NCBI GenBank assembly: GCA_900470445.1
Contig: UCAU01000006.1
Coordinates: forward strand, 155,224-219,223
Direction: 5' to 3'
Source: Hyphomicrobiales bacterium
GTDB taxonomy: Bacteria; Pseudomonadota; Alphaproteobacteria; Rhizobiales; Devosiaceae
Length of the DNA stretch: 64,000 bases
In this document: positions 38,438-46,976 of the stretch, piece by piece
Position numbering within the stretch: the first letter of the stretch is position 1
Layout of the letters: each line of letters begins with the position of its first letter
Made by a program: the position numbers and the translations under genes
The notes under the pieces: model-generated
Databases searched by the model: none
Told to the model about the DNA's origin: nothing
The model's input: only the letters and a program-made list of their open reading frames with translations

Positions 38438-39199
38438 TCACGCAGATTTGGCGGGATCGAAGCCCTCAAAGACAATCTGGTCGGCATGCGCCAGGGCCGC
38501 GTCAGCTGCGGTCTGCGAGCGGACGGTCCAGGCCGTGACGGGCTTACCCAGGGCGCGCCAAAACTTGATGGCGGGCAGTTCAAGCGCATCTGCGGCGCAG
38601 GAGATGAAATCGAATTGCGTCTCGTGCCAATGCAGCAGATGGCGCAAAGTGTAGCGCTGATCCTCGGTCAGGTTCTCGTCGCCGTCCTCGGGCTCGTAAT
38701 CATAGGTGATGATGCCGCGCGGTCCGGTAAAGCCAAACTGACGAACTAGGCTGATCAGCTTGGGATCAAACGATTCGACCGTGACCGGCCCGGCATACGA
38801 CTTGAGCGCCTCCGCAGCAGCGCGAGCCAGCAATTGCGTGCCGCCAATGTCGCGCTGATGCTTGAGCTCGACCTGCAACAGCGCCCGGCCATTGATCTGC
38901 GCTAGAAAATCCCCGAAACGCTGCGGAGATTCGCCCTTGGCGCTGTCCAGCAGCGGCGTCGCGCTCAGCTCGGCCCAGGTGATATCGGCGACCGCGCCGT
39001 CCTTGCCCGTCAGGCGTTTCAGCTCATCGTCGTGAAACACCACGGGCACGCCATCGCTGGTGAGCTGCAAATCGCATTCGATGGCGAAATTGCCAGCAAT
39101 GGCTGCCTCGAATGCGCTGGCGCTGTTCTCGATGATGCCCGCTGCCCGATCATGCAGGCCACGGTGCGCAACGGGACGGGGAAAGAGCGGTTCGGACAT
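38438..39199 (-). CDS. Glycerophosphodiester phosphodiesterase
   Basis: A 253-residue TIM-barrel enzyme releasing glycerol-3-phosphate from glycerophosphodiesters. Catalytic and metal residues are visible: His12-Arg13 in AHRG, Glu41 and Asp43 in IECDLQ, His56 in VVFHDD, and ELKHQ further on. No signal peptide, so it is cytosolic. It is upstream of, and on the same strand as, the GNAT-like gene. Confidence 0.9.
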   Translation of the reverse strand: MSEPLFPRPVAHRGLHDRAAGIIENSASAFEAAIAGNFAIECDLQLTSDGVPVVFHDDELKRLTGKDGAVADITWAELSATPLLDSAKGESPQRFGDFLAQINGRALLQVELKHQRDIGGTQLLARAAAEALKSYAGPVTVESFDPKLISLVRQFGFTGPRGIITYDYEPEDGDENLTEDQRYTLRHLLHWHETQFDFISCAADALELPAIKFWRALGKPVTAWTVRSQTAADAALAHADQIVFEGFDPAKSA

Positions 39200-39260
39200 T
39201 GGTGTGCCTCATCTTGGGTTCGGGCCTCAGTGGCACCGCAATGTGACGCTGGCGTTACAC

Positions 39261-39719
39261 TCAGACCTCGACGACTGCTTCGATCTCCACCGCTGCGCCG
39301 AAGGGCAGGGACGCAACGCCGAAGGCTGCGCGGGCATGCTTGCCCTTGTCGCCGAGTACGCCGACCAGCAGGTTGGAGCAGCCATTGGCCACCAGATGCT
39401 GTTCGGTGAAGTCGGGGGTCGAGGCGACCAGAACCGTCACCTTGAGGATTCGCTTGATATCCTGAAGCGGTACGCCACCCATATGGACGATCTGGGAGAG
39501 CACATTGAGCGCAGCCAGTTCGGCAGCATTGCCACCCTGGACAACGTTCATCGTGTCACCCAGAAGGCCGGTGATCACGCCGCCTTCGTTGCTCGAAATC
39601 TGCCCCGAGACATAAAGAATATTGCCGGTCCGGGTGACCGGAACATAGCTGGCCACCGGCGCCTTGGGGGCGGGCAGCTCATAGCCATATTCACGGAGCT
39701 TTTCGATCGGGCTGGTCAT
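39261..39719 (-). CDS. RidA/YjgF family protein
   Basis: A 152-residue member of the RidA family (enamine/imine deaminases removing reactive intermediates of PLP enzymes). NILYVSGQI and [21 protein letters not shown] are the conserved segments; the length, longer than the 130-residue archetype, fits the YER057c/UK114-like subgroup. Its start overlaps the dinB stop as ATGA, so it is co-translated with the polymerase gene. Confidence 0.9.
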   Translation of the reverse strand: MTSPIEKLREYGYELPAPKAPVASYVPVTRTGNILYVSGQISSNEGGVITGLLGDTMNVVQGGNAAELAALNVLSQIVHMGGVPLQDIKRILKVTVLVASTPDFTEQHLVANGCSNLLVGVLGDKGKHARAAFGVASLPFGAAVEIEAVVEV

Positions 39720-41041
39720 CTGGTCTTACCTTCGTTCTGGTCGTCATCGATATCGAGCGGCGGCGGCGCCTGCCGTTTTCCATAAAGCTTGCCCCGGACC
39801 ACTGCCTCGCGGCCAAACCGGGTGCGAACCCGATCCATGGCGCGTTCGGCGGCAGCCTTGCGGGCCACTGCCGGCTCCAGCAAATCCGCCGGATCGGTCC
39901 CATCGGCCGGTTCAATACCCGAAACACCGATTCCAATCAGCCGGAATGCGGTGCCATCGATCTCGCGACCCAGCAGCGACAGCCCGGTTTCATAGATCAC
40001 ACTGGCAAGCTGCGTGGGGATCATCAAGTGCCGGGCGCGTGTACGCAAGCGGAAACCGGCAGATTTCAGTTTCAGCGTCACCGTATCGCCGACAATATTC
40101 TTAGCCTTGAGCCGCTCGGAAAGCCGCTCGGTAACATGCAGCAACTCGGTGGAGAGGGTTTCAAGTGAGCTTATGTCGGTATTGAATGTTGTCTCCGAAG
40201 AGACTGTTTTCATTTCATTATCCGAAGAGATCCGGCGGCTATCCTCGCCCCGAGCCAGCCGCGCCAGCCGGGCGCCCATTTCACCGTAGCGGCGCATCAG
40301 GTTTTCTGGCGGCTCTTCCTGCAATTGGCCAATAGTCACCAGCCCGTCTTTACGCAGGGTCTCCGCCAGCACCTTGCCGACGCCATAGATCAGGCTGATC
40401 GGTTGCGGTGCGAGGAAGGATAGCGTTTCGGCAGCGCCGATCACCGCAAAGCCGCGCGGTTTATCGAGATCGGACGCGACCTTGGCGAGGAACTTGTTGT
40501 GGCTGAGCCCCACCGAAATAGTGACCCCAATCTCGGTCTCGATAGTCCTGGCAAAGCGGGCCAGCACCAGAGCCGGCGGCGCCTTGTGCAGCGCCTGGGT
40601 GCCGGAGAGATCGAGGAACGCCTCGTCGATGGAGAGCGGTTCTACGAGCGGGGTCAGTGCATCCATATGCCGCCGTATCTGGCGGCTGACCTCGACATAT
40701 TTGGCCATGTTCGGCTTGAGGATAACGGCATCGGGGCAGAGCTGGCGCGCCTTGAACATCGGCATGGCCGAGCGGACGCCAGACTGGCGGGCGATATAGC
40801 AGCAGGTGGACACCACGCCGCGTACGCCGCCGCCGATGATCAGCGGCTTGTCGCGTAGCGAAGGATCGTCGCGCTTTTCGACCGACGCGTAGAATGCATC
40901 GCAATCGACATGGGCCGTCGTCAGTGTAAACAGCTCCTCATGTGCCCGCAAGCGCGGCGAACCGCAGCCAGGGCAGCGCTGTGGCGCGGCATTGGCCGAG
41001 CCATGGACCAGACAATCGCGGCAGAGCCAATCGACCGCCAT
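39716..41041 (-). CDS. dinB: DNA polymerase IV with N-terminal zinc-ribbon-like segment
   Basis: A Y-family translesion polymerase of 441 residues. [19 protein letters not shown] and [12 protein letters not shown] carry the metal-binding acidic residues, and a little-finger domain follows. Residues 7-26 form C-x2-C...C-x2-C (Cys7, 10, 23, 26), an extension absent from E. coli DinB but common in rhizobial relatives. The ATG at 41041, two bases after the DUF3572 stop, is preferred over a GTG at 41071 that overlaps that gene. Confidence 0.92.
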   Translation of the reverse strand: MAVDWLCRDCLVHGSANAAPQRCPGCGSPRLRAHEELFTLTTAHVDCDAFYASVEKRDDPSLRDKPLIIGGGVRGVVSTCCYIARQSGVRSAMPMFKARQLCPDAVILKPNMAKYVEVSRQIRRHMDALTPLVEPLSIDEAFLDLSGTQALHKAPPALVLARFARTIETEIGVTISVGLSHNKFLAKVASDLDKPRGFAVIGAAETLSFLAPQPISLIYGVGKVLAETLRKDGLVTIGQLQEEPPENLMRRYGEMGARLARLARGEDSRRISSDNEMKTVSSETTFNTDISSLETLSTELLHVTERLSERLKAKNIVGDTVTLKLKSAGFRLRTRARHLMIPTQLASVIYETGLSLLGREIDGTAFRLIGIGVSGIEPADGTDPADLLEPAVARKAAAERAMDRVRTRFGREAVVRGKLYGKRQAPPPLDIDDDQNEGKTR

Positions 41042-41043
41042 AT

Positions 41044-41328
41044 CTATCCCGATGGATTGAGGCGCTGCCACACGCGCATGAACGCTTCGGGCGTGATGCC
41101 GGTATTTGCGCAGAGGGCGAGCAGAATCGACTCGTTTGAGGCAAAGTAGTCCACGAGCCCGTGCTGCAGCGCGGATGAGCCGACGGAGCGGCGCAGCATA
41201 TCAGGGTCAAAACCGGCAAACTGCATGAAAGCCAGCAGTTCATCGGGATTTTCCGCGAGATAGCCCAGGCAGGAATCGGCGAGGCTTGCCACATCGGGTT
41301 GTGCAGTCTGCGTACGGGGCAACGCCAA
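41044..41328 (-). CDS. DUF3572 family protein
   Basis: A 94-residue protein: [20 protein letters not shown], then [20 protein letters not shown]. Mostly helical and acidic, no membrane segment. The family is found next to divK in Rhizobiales and has no known function. It is divergent from divK (94 bp apart) and two bases upstream of dinB, forming an operon DUF3572-dinB-ridA. Confidence 0.85.
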   Translation of the reverse strand: MALPRTQTAQPDVASLADSCLGYLAENPDELLAFMQFAGFDPDMLRRSVGSSALQHGLVDYFASNESILLALCANTGITPEAFMRVWQRLNPSG

Positions 41329-41422
41329 GCCTCATTTGGTGTTTTGTAAGAGATAGCATGGTAGCTGAACGGGGCGGCAAAGCGAAGTGTCGCCAGCGCC
41401 CCGGCGGCGCGAGGATGGATCG

Positions 41423-41794
41423 ATGCCCAAGACTGTGATGATCGTGGAAGATAACGAGCTGAACATGAAGCTGTTCAACGATCTGCTCGAATCGCGTGGC
41501 TATGCCGTTATCCAGACCCGGAACGGGATGGAAGCGCTCGATCTCGCCCGCGCCCACCATCCCGATCTGATTCTCATGGATATCCAATTGCCGGAAGTCT
41601 CGGGCCTAGTGGTCACCAAATGGCTGAAGGACGACGAAGACCTGGCCCATATTCCGGTTATCGCCGTCACCGCCTTTGCCATGAAGGGCGATGAGGAGCG
41701 GATTTTGCAGGGCGGCTGCGAGGGATACATTAGTAAACCCATCTCCGTGCCTCATTTTCTGGAAACTATTGCCCACTATATTGGCCCTGCCTGA
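41423..41794 (+). CDS. divK: Cell-cycle response regulator DivK
   Basis: A 123-residue single-domain receiver. [23 protein letters not shown], phospho-acceptor Asp53 in [10 protein letters not shown], the Thr of VTAFAM and Lys of YISKPI are intact. DivK controls DivJ/PleC-dependent polarity and, through DivL-CckA, the CtrA pathway. The ATG at 41423 has GAGG 9 bases upstream. pleD follows by 82 bp, the conserved order. Confidence 0.94.
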   Translation: MPKTVMIVEDNELNMKLFNDLLESRGYAVIQTRNGMEALDLARAHHPDLILMDIQLPEVSGLVVTKWLKDDEDLAHIPVIAVTAFAMKGDEERILQGGCEGYISKPISVPHFLETIAHYIGPA

Positions 41795-41876
41795 ACGGTC
41801 GTCTTCAAGGCCGATCCGGCTTGCTCCGAACCCGCAGTGGACGCTGCAGGGTGGGCAATGAGCTGAAGGCTGCCAA

Positions 41877-43247
41877 GTGACTGCGCGCATTCTCATCGTC
41901 GACGACATCCCCACCAATGTCCGCCTGCTCGAGGCGCGGCTGAGTGCCGAATATTTCGATGTCGTAACCGCTTCGTCCGGCCAGGAAGCCCTCGATATCT
42001 GCGAAAGCTCGGATGTCGACATGGTGCTGCTCGACGTCATGATGCCCGTCATGGACGGCTTCGAGGTCTGTCGCCGCCTCAAGGCCAATACCCGCACCCA
42101 TCACGTGCCGGTACTGATGATCACTGCGCTCGACCAGCCCTCCGACCGGGTCAAGGGGCTGGAGGTCGGCGCCGACGATTTCCTGACCAAGCCGGTCGAT
42201 GACATGCAATTGATGGCCCGGGTTAAGAGCCTGGTACGGCTCAAGTCCTTGACCGATGAGCTGCGCTCCCGCGCCGTGACCGGCCAGCAGATTGCCATCG
42301 AGGATTCTTTCCGCGCGATGGACAAGATCAATGCCGATAACGGCTCCATCCTGATCGTCGATACCGATGCGCGCCACGCTGAGCGCATCAAGGCCTATCT
42401 GGCGCCCGGCCACCGGGTCGACGTGCTGACCCAGCCGGCGGACGCCGTGTTCCAGGTGACGGGCGCGCAGTATGAGCTGGCGCTGATCACCATGTCGCTC
42501 ACCGATTTCGATCCGCTGCGGGTCTGCTCGCAGATTCGTACGCTTGATCATACGCGCAACCTGCCGATCATTCTGGTGGCCGATGAGGCTGACCGGCCCA
42601 AGGTGGTGCGGGCGCTTGATCTGGGCGTCAATGATTTCATCATGCGGCCCGTGGAGCGCAATGAGCTCGCGGCGCGGGTGCGGACGCAGATTCGACGGCA
42701 GCGCTATGCCACCGAGTTGCGCCACAGCGTCAACCAGACCATGGCCATGGCCGTCACCGACGACATGACCGGGCTCTATAACCGGCGTTATTTCGAGCGG
42801 CATCTGGGGGTTATGCTGAGCAAGGCTCAGAGCCAGGGGCGCGATATGGCGCTGATGATCCTTGATGTGGATCACTTCAAGGCGGTCAACGACACCTATG
42901 GCCACGATATCGGTGATTCCGTGCTCAAGGAGTTCGCTAACCGATTGAAACGTAACGTCCGCGGGGTGGATCTGGCCTGCCGCTTTGGTGGCGAGGAGTT
43001 CGTTGTGCTGATGCCCGATACCGATGTTCGGCAGGCAGAATCGATTGCCGAGCGGGTGCGGCAGTCGGTGGCGGAGCGGAGTTTTGAGGCTGGGGCGGGG
43101 CGGATGATCGGGGTGACGGTGTCGGTTGGGGTTACGCTCAATGAGAGTTTGAGCGATACGCCGGAGACGCTGATCAAGCGGGCCGATGTGGCGCTGTACC
43201 GGGCCAAGCGCGAAGGCCGCAACCGGGTGGTGTTCGACGCAGCTTGA
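41877..43247 (+). CDS. pleD: Response regulator and diguanylate cyclase PleD
   Basis: A 456-residue protein with two receivers and a GGDEF domain. The first receiver has Asp53 in LLDVMMPVMDG and Lys in FLTKPV; the second is a degenerate dimerisation receiver. The cyclase site is GGEEF (371-375), and an RGVD inhibitory I-site lies five residues before it, so product inhibition by c-di-GMP is expected. The start is GTG. With DivK it links polarity signalling to the motile-sessile switch. Confidence 0.94.
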   Translation: MTARILIVDDIPTNVRLLEARLSAEYFDVVTASSGQEALDICESSDVDMVLLDVMMPVMDGFEVCRRLKANTRTHHVPVLMITALDQPSDRVKGLEVGADDFLTKPVDDMQLMARVKSLVRLKSLTDELRSRAVTGQQIAIEDSFRAMDKINADNGSILIVDTDARHAERIKAYLAPGHRVDVLTQPADAVFQVTGAQYELALITMSLTDFDPLRVCSQIRTLDHTRNLPIILVADEADRPKVVRALDLGVNDFIMRPVERNELAARVRTQIRRQRYATELRHSVNQTMAMAVTDDMTGLYNRRYFERHLGVMLSKAQSQGRDMALMILDVDHFKAVNDTYGHDIGDSVLKEFANRLKRNVRGVDLACRFGGEEFVVLMPDTDVRQAESIAERVRQSVAERSFEAGAGRMIGVTVSVGVTLNESLSDTPETLIKRADVALYRAKREGRNRVVFDAA

Positions 43248-43329
43248 GAAAGCTGCAATTGGACGCGTTAGGGTTATCCGTTATAATTAACAAGAACTTA
43301 CCGGCGCCAGGCGCCTGGATTTGCTTGAG

Positions 43330-43500
43330 TTTCCGGGGTGCCGGAGTAGGGTCCAAGCAAGCCGCGGGGCACTACTTACGCATCCGCGCTCACAGCTCCC
43401 TACGGCCTGTCTCGGGAATGCCGCAACTCCTGAGCCCCGTGGGGCGGCTGGTCCGGACGCGGATAGAGTGGCCTCTTCGACATGCCGCTCCGGACCAGCC
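43330..43500. ncRNA. Highly structured intergenic segment, possible RNA gene
   Basis: Between pleD and rpmG there are several perfect complementarities. TCCGG/CCGGA lies at 43332-43345, CTCGGGA (43411-43417) faces TCCTGAG (43428-43434), and ATCCGCG (43382-43388) faces CGCGGAT (43458-43464). GGCTGGTCCGG (43446-43456) faces CCGGACCAGCC (43490-43500), with AGTGGC/GCCGCT inside. No protein-like reading frame fits. The density of pairing suggests a folded RNA of about 170 nt; strand and family are unknown. It lacks a tRNA-like T arm, so it is not tmRNA. Confidence 0.4.
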
Positions 43501-43565
43501 ACTTATGCCTTTACGCTAACGGACTGTCAGCATCGACGTCGCATTTGTCGCGCTAATGACAACAG

Positions 43566-43598
43566 CAAAAAGCCCCGCATCGATGATGCGGGGCTTTT
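43566..43598 (-). terminator. Bidirectional intrinsic terminator after rpmG
   Basis: GCCCCGCATC (43572-43581) pairs perfectly with GATGCGGGGC (43585-43594), flanked by AAAAA on the left and TTTT on the right. On the minus strand it ends rpmG 26 bases after its stop; on the plus strand it would end anything transcribed from the pleD side. Confidence 0.92.
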
Positions 43599-43623
43599 GC
43601 ATTTCAGATCGAAAGGCGCCAGA

Positions 43624-43791
43624 TTACTTGATCTTGGCTTCCTTGAATTCGACGTGCTTGCGCACGACCGGATCGTACTTGTTGTACGAGAGCTTCTCGG
43701 TCTGGGTGCGGGCGTTCTTCTTGGTGACGTAGTAGAAACCAGTATCGGCCGTCGACACCAGCTTGATCTTTACGGAGGCGGCTTTGGCCAT
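43624..43791 (-). CDS. rpmG: 50S ribosomal protein L33
   Basis: A 55-residue ribosomal protein: [19 protein letters not shown], then [21 protein letters not shown] and a basic C-terminus. It has no cysteines, so it is the zinc-independent C-minus form. The gene lies between DUF983 and a strong terminator; pleD-rpmG adjacency is common in Alphaproteobacteria. Confidence 0.95.
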   Translation of the reverse strand: MAKAASVKIKLVSTADTGFYYVTKKNARTQTEKLSYNKYDPVVRKHVEFKEAKIK

Positions 43792-43886
43792 TCTTCGGGT
43801 CCTTCACAAAACCAAAGGCGCTGCGGATGGCAGCGCCGGAATTTGGGCGCAACCTACGGATTTGGCGCCGATTGTCAAGCTGCAGT

Positions 43887-44282
43887 TCAGGCTTGGGCCG
43901 GGTGACCGAAGCCATGCATGCGCCTGGCCCACTGAAAACCGACAATTGCTCCCTTGGTGGAGGGCAGAATGGCCAGCGGCAGGATGATGGCCAGCGGCAC
44001 CATGGTGTAGATGTAGAGCATGGGATTGATGTGCCAGGTCATTTCCATGTGCAGCATGATGGCAACCAGCAGATGGCCGACAATCATGATGGCGATATAG
44101 GGCGGGAAATCGTCGGCGCGATGCAAATCGAGCTGTTCGCCGCAGGATGCGCAATAATCGGTGACCTTGAGGTAGGACTTGAACATCTTGCCCTTGCCGC
44201 AATGGGGACACTTGCACATCGTGCCGCGCCCGATGGCCTGCCAGGTTTGCCGATCTTCCAAAGTCGTGACCTCCGCGGTCAT
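43887..44282 (-). CDS. DUF983 family membrane protein
   Basis: A 131-residue protein with a cytosolic zinc-ribbon-like start (Cys25 and Cys28 in CPHCGKGKMF, Cys44 and Cys47 in CASCGEQ) and two transmembrane helices (about 58-78 and 85-110). The ATG at 44282 lies 4 bases after the rnr stop, and its ribosome-binding site GAGGTGA is inside the end of rnr. DUF983 members have no established function. Confidence 0.88.
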   Translation of the reverse strand: MTAEVTTLEDRQTWQAIGRGTMCKCPHCGKGKMFKSYLKVTDYCASCGEQLDLHRADDFPPYIAIMIVGHLLVAIMLHMEMTWHINPMLYIYTMVPLAIILPLAILPSTKGAIVGFQWARRMHGFGHPAQA

Positions 44283-44286
44283 TTCA

Positions 44287-46572
44287 TCACCTCTTTTTGC
44301 GGCCCTTGGGCCCGTAACTCCTAGATGGGCGCTTCTGCCCGCGACGCACAGATGACGGATTGACGCGCGTCCCTTCGGACAGCAATTCAAACCGCATAGC
44401 GCCGGCAATCGGGGCAACTTCGAGTAGCCGTACGGTTACGCGATCGCCCAGGCTGAACTTTTCGCCGGTGCGCTCGCCCACCATGGACTGCATCTCTTCG
44501 ACATAGCGGTAATAATCCTGCCCCAGAGTGGAGGCGGGGATAAAACCATCGGCGCCGGTGTCGAGCAGGCGCACGAACAGGCCTGAACGGGTGACGCCGG
44601 AAATGCGGCCCTCAAAGCGGGCGCCGATCTGAGCGGAAAGGAACTGCGCCAGCAGGCGGTCGGCGGTTTCGCGCTCGGCCAGCATGGCGCGACGCTCGGT
44701 GGCCGAGATGTGCTGGCCAATGCCGGTGAGCTTGAGCCCTTCCTGCTCGGACAGGCCATCGCTGCCCAGGTCCAGCGCCTTGATCAGCGCGCGGTGGACG
44801 ATGAGATCGGCATAGCGGCGAATGGGCGAGGTGAAGTGAGCGTAGCGGTCGAGGTTGAGGCCGAAATGGCCATAGTTCTCGGGCGCATATTCAGCTTGGG
44901 CCTGGCTGCGCAGCACCATCTCGCTGACTTGCTCGACATTGCCGGCCTTGCGGGACTGCGCCAGCACGCCATTGAAATCGCTGGCGCGAACGGAATCGGA
45001 CTTCTTGACCGCGATATCGAGCGAGCCGAGGAAATCGCGCAAAGCCTGCAGCTTTTCGCTGCTGGGCTCGTCATGCACCCGATAGAGCAGGGGCGAACGC
45101 TTGGATTCCAGCGTTTCGGCCGCCGCCACATTGGCCGCGATCATCATTTCTTCGATGAGCCGATGGGCATCGAGCCGGTCGGGAATGTGGATATCCTTCA
45201 CCAGGCCCTTGTCGTCGAGCACGATCTTGCGCTCAGGCAGATCGAGATCAAGCGGACCACGCTGGTCGCGTGCCTTGGCCATGGCGGCATAGGCGGCCCA
45301 GAGCGGGCGCAGGATGGGTTCGAGGATAGGGCCAGTCTTGTCATCGGGATTGCCGTCAATGGCGGCCTGGGCCTGCTGGTAGCTCAGCTTGGCAGCCGAG
45401 CGCATCAGCACCCGGTGGAAGCTGTGGCTGCGCTTGCGGCCATCGGCGCCCATGACCATGCGCACGGCCAGCGAAGCACGTGGCTCGCCTTCCTTGAGCG
45501 AGCACAGCTCGTTGGAAATGCGTTCGGGCAGCATGGGCACGACGCGGTCGGGGAAATAGACCGAATTGCCGCGCAGATAGGCTTCACGGTCGAGGGCCGT
45601 GCCGGGACGGACATAGGCGGCGACGTCGGCAATGGCGACATAGACGATGAGGCCGCCGGGATTGGCCGCGTCCGTATCGGGCTCGGCATAGACAGCGTCG
45701 TCATGGTCCTTGGCGTCGGGCGGATCGATGGTGACCAGCGGCAATTCGCGCCAGTCCTCACGGCCCTTGAGCGTCGCTTCCTTGGCCTCTTCGGCCTCAC
45801 GGGTGACGCTGGCCGGGAAGCGGTAAGGGATTTCCAGATTATGGATGGCGATCAGGCTGATCGCGCCTTCCGACATTGGATTGCCGATGACGGCAACGAC
45901 CTTGGCGCGCGGAATCATCAGGCGGCCGGATAGTTTGACCTCGACTTCGACCAAATCGCCATCGCTGGCGGTCAGCAGATCGCCCAGCGGAATGCGCATT
46001 TCCTTCTGCTTGCGATCGACCGGGATCAGGCGGGCGCCATCATCGTCCATGCGGACAATGCCGATCTGGCCCTTGCGGGGCTTGTCGAGGATTTTCATCG
46101 GCTTGGCAGTGTAGACCGGCACTTCGGCCTCGCCGGCATCGATGCGCGCCAGAATACGGTCGCCGGGGGCGGGCGCAACGCGGGCGTCGCGACCCTGGAT
46201 AACGGTGACGCGCGGGCGCTCGCCTTCTTCCTCGTTCCACTGGGCCGGGAAGGCGTGGAGATTGTCCGGGTCGGCGTCACTGGGGATGTCGAGCACGGTC
46301 ACATGGGGCAGGGCGGCGGTGCGGCGCAGGGCCTTGCGGGTGCGGGTGATAATCCCCTCGCCCTCAAGCTCGGCTAGCATGGCCTTGAACGGCCGACGCA
46401 TATCGCCACGGATGCCGAAGACCTTGGCAAGATCGCGCTTGCCCTTGATGTCGGACTGCTGGGCAAGCGCTTCGAGCAGTTGTTCACGGGTGGGCAGAGC
46501 GCCAGCAGCGGGCTGCCGCGCGCGCCTGGGACCGGAGGTGTTTTTTGGTTTTTTGGGTGGCACTTGGGCCAT
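44287..46572 (-). CDS. rnr: Ribonuclease R
   Basis: A 761-residue processive 3'-5' exoribonuclease that degrades structured RNA. Cold-shock-like domains are followed by the RNB catalytic domain with DPPDAKDHDDAVYA near residue 290 (metal-binding Asp). A C-terminal S1 domain (about 640-725) and a very basic tail (RRGQKRPSRSYGPKGRKKR) follow. It is followed 4 bases later by DUF983 in the same direction. Confidence 0.94.
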   Translation of the reverse strand: MAQVPPKKPKNTSGPRRARQPAAGALPTREQLLEALAQQSDIKGKRDLAKVFGIRGDMRRPFKAMLAELEGEGIITRTRKALRRTAALPHVTVLDIPSDADPDNLHAFPAQWNEEEGERPRVTVIQGRDARVAPAPGDRILARIDAGEAEVPVYTAKPMKILDKPRKGQIGIVRMDDDGARLIPVDRKQKEMRIPLGDLLTASDGDLVEVEVKLSGRLMIPRAKVVAVIGNPMSEGAISLIAIHNLEIPYRFPASVTREAEEAKEATLKGREDWRELPLVTIDPPDAKDHDDAVYAEPDTDAANPGGLIVYVAIADVAAYVRPGTALDREAYLRGNSVYFPDRVVPMLPERISNELCSLKEGEPRASLAVRMVMGADGRKRSHSFHRVLMRSAAKLSYQQAQAAIDGNPDDKTGPILEPILRPLWAAYAAMAKARDQRGPLDLDLPERKIVLDDKGLVKDIHIPDRLDAHRLIEEMMIAANVAAAETLESKRSPLLYRVHDEPSSEKLQALRDFLGSLDIAVKKSDSVRASDFNGVLAQSRKAGNVEQVSEMVLRSQAQAEYAPENYGHFGLNLDRYAHFTSPIRRYADLIVHRALIKALDLGSDGLSEQEGLKLTGIGQHISATERRAMLAERETADRLLAQFLSAQIGARFEGRISGVTRSGLFVRLLDTGADGFIPASTLGQDYYRYVEEMQSMVGERTGEKFSLGDRVTVRLLEVAPIAGAMRFELLSEGTRVNPSSVRRGQKRPSRSYGPKGRKKR

Positions 46573-46766
46573 GGGTATCTTTCTATGGGCGCGTCACCAA
46601 ATGGGAGCGCCGGGTATTGAATTAGATGACAGTCCGGCTCGCATGGCGGGCACTGCCTAATCACCTAGATATGGACTGGATTGGTAGGGCGTACAACCGG
46701 AGCATTCCGCTTGGGCGGCATGATCGCGGTCGTTGGCCCCGGTTATTGGGCATGGGAGGGCGCAGA

Positions 46767-46949
46767 ACCCCTCGCCCTGATCATTCTGCTGAACGCAGAA
46801 TGATCTGTCCCTCTCCCACAAGGGGCGAGGGTTGGCTCCGCATTCAACCCAACCACGGAGCCACCCCTTCTCCCCTCGTGGGAGAAGGTGCCCGAAGGGC
46901 GGATGAGGGGGCGCATTTAGAGCGCAGCCCTCGGGTCAGGCCCGAGGGC
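46767..46949. repeat. Cluster of palindromic repeats between rnr and topA
   Basis: Four hairpins lie in the 404-bp gap. CCCTCGCCC (46769-46777) with GGGCGAGGG (46823-46831) encloses an 11-bp stem GATCATTCTGC/GCAGAATGATC (46779-46789, 46795-46805). Next are CCTTCTCCC/GGGAGAAGG (46866-46888) and GCCC/GGGC (46890-46900), and the last is GCCCTCGGG/CCCGAGGGC (46927-46949). The last core resembles the element at 59932-60030. Such elements are typical REP-like intergenic repeats. The rest of 46573-46976 shows no gene. Confidence 0.75.
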
Positions 46950-46976
46950 GATGCAGTGAGGAGGATAGAGCGGTGC

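Noticed and set aside
43545..43570. GCTAATGACAAC reads Ala-Asn-Asp-Asn, the start of alphaproteobacterial tmRNA tags.
   Set aside because: No stop codon follows at tag length, the sequence runs straight into the rpmG terminator, and no tRNA-like T arm is present.
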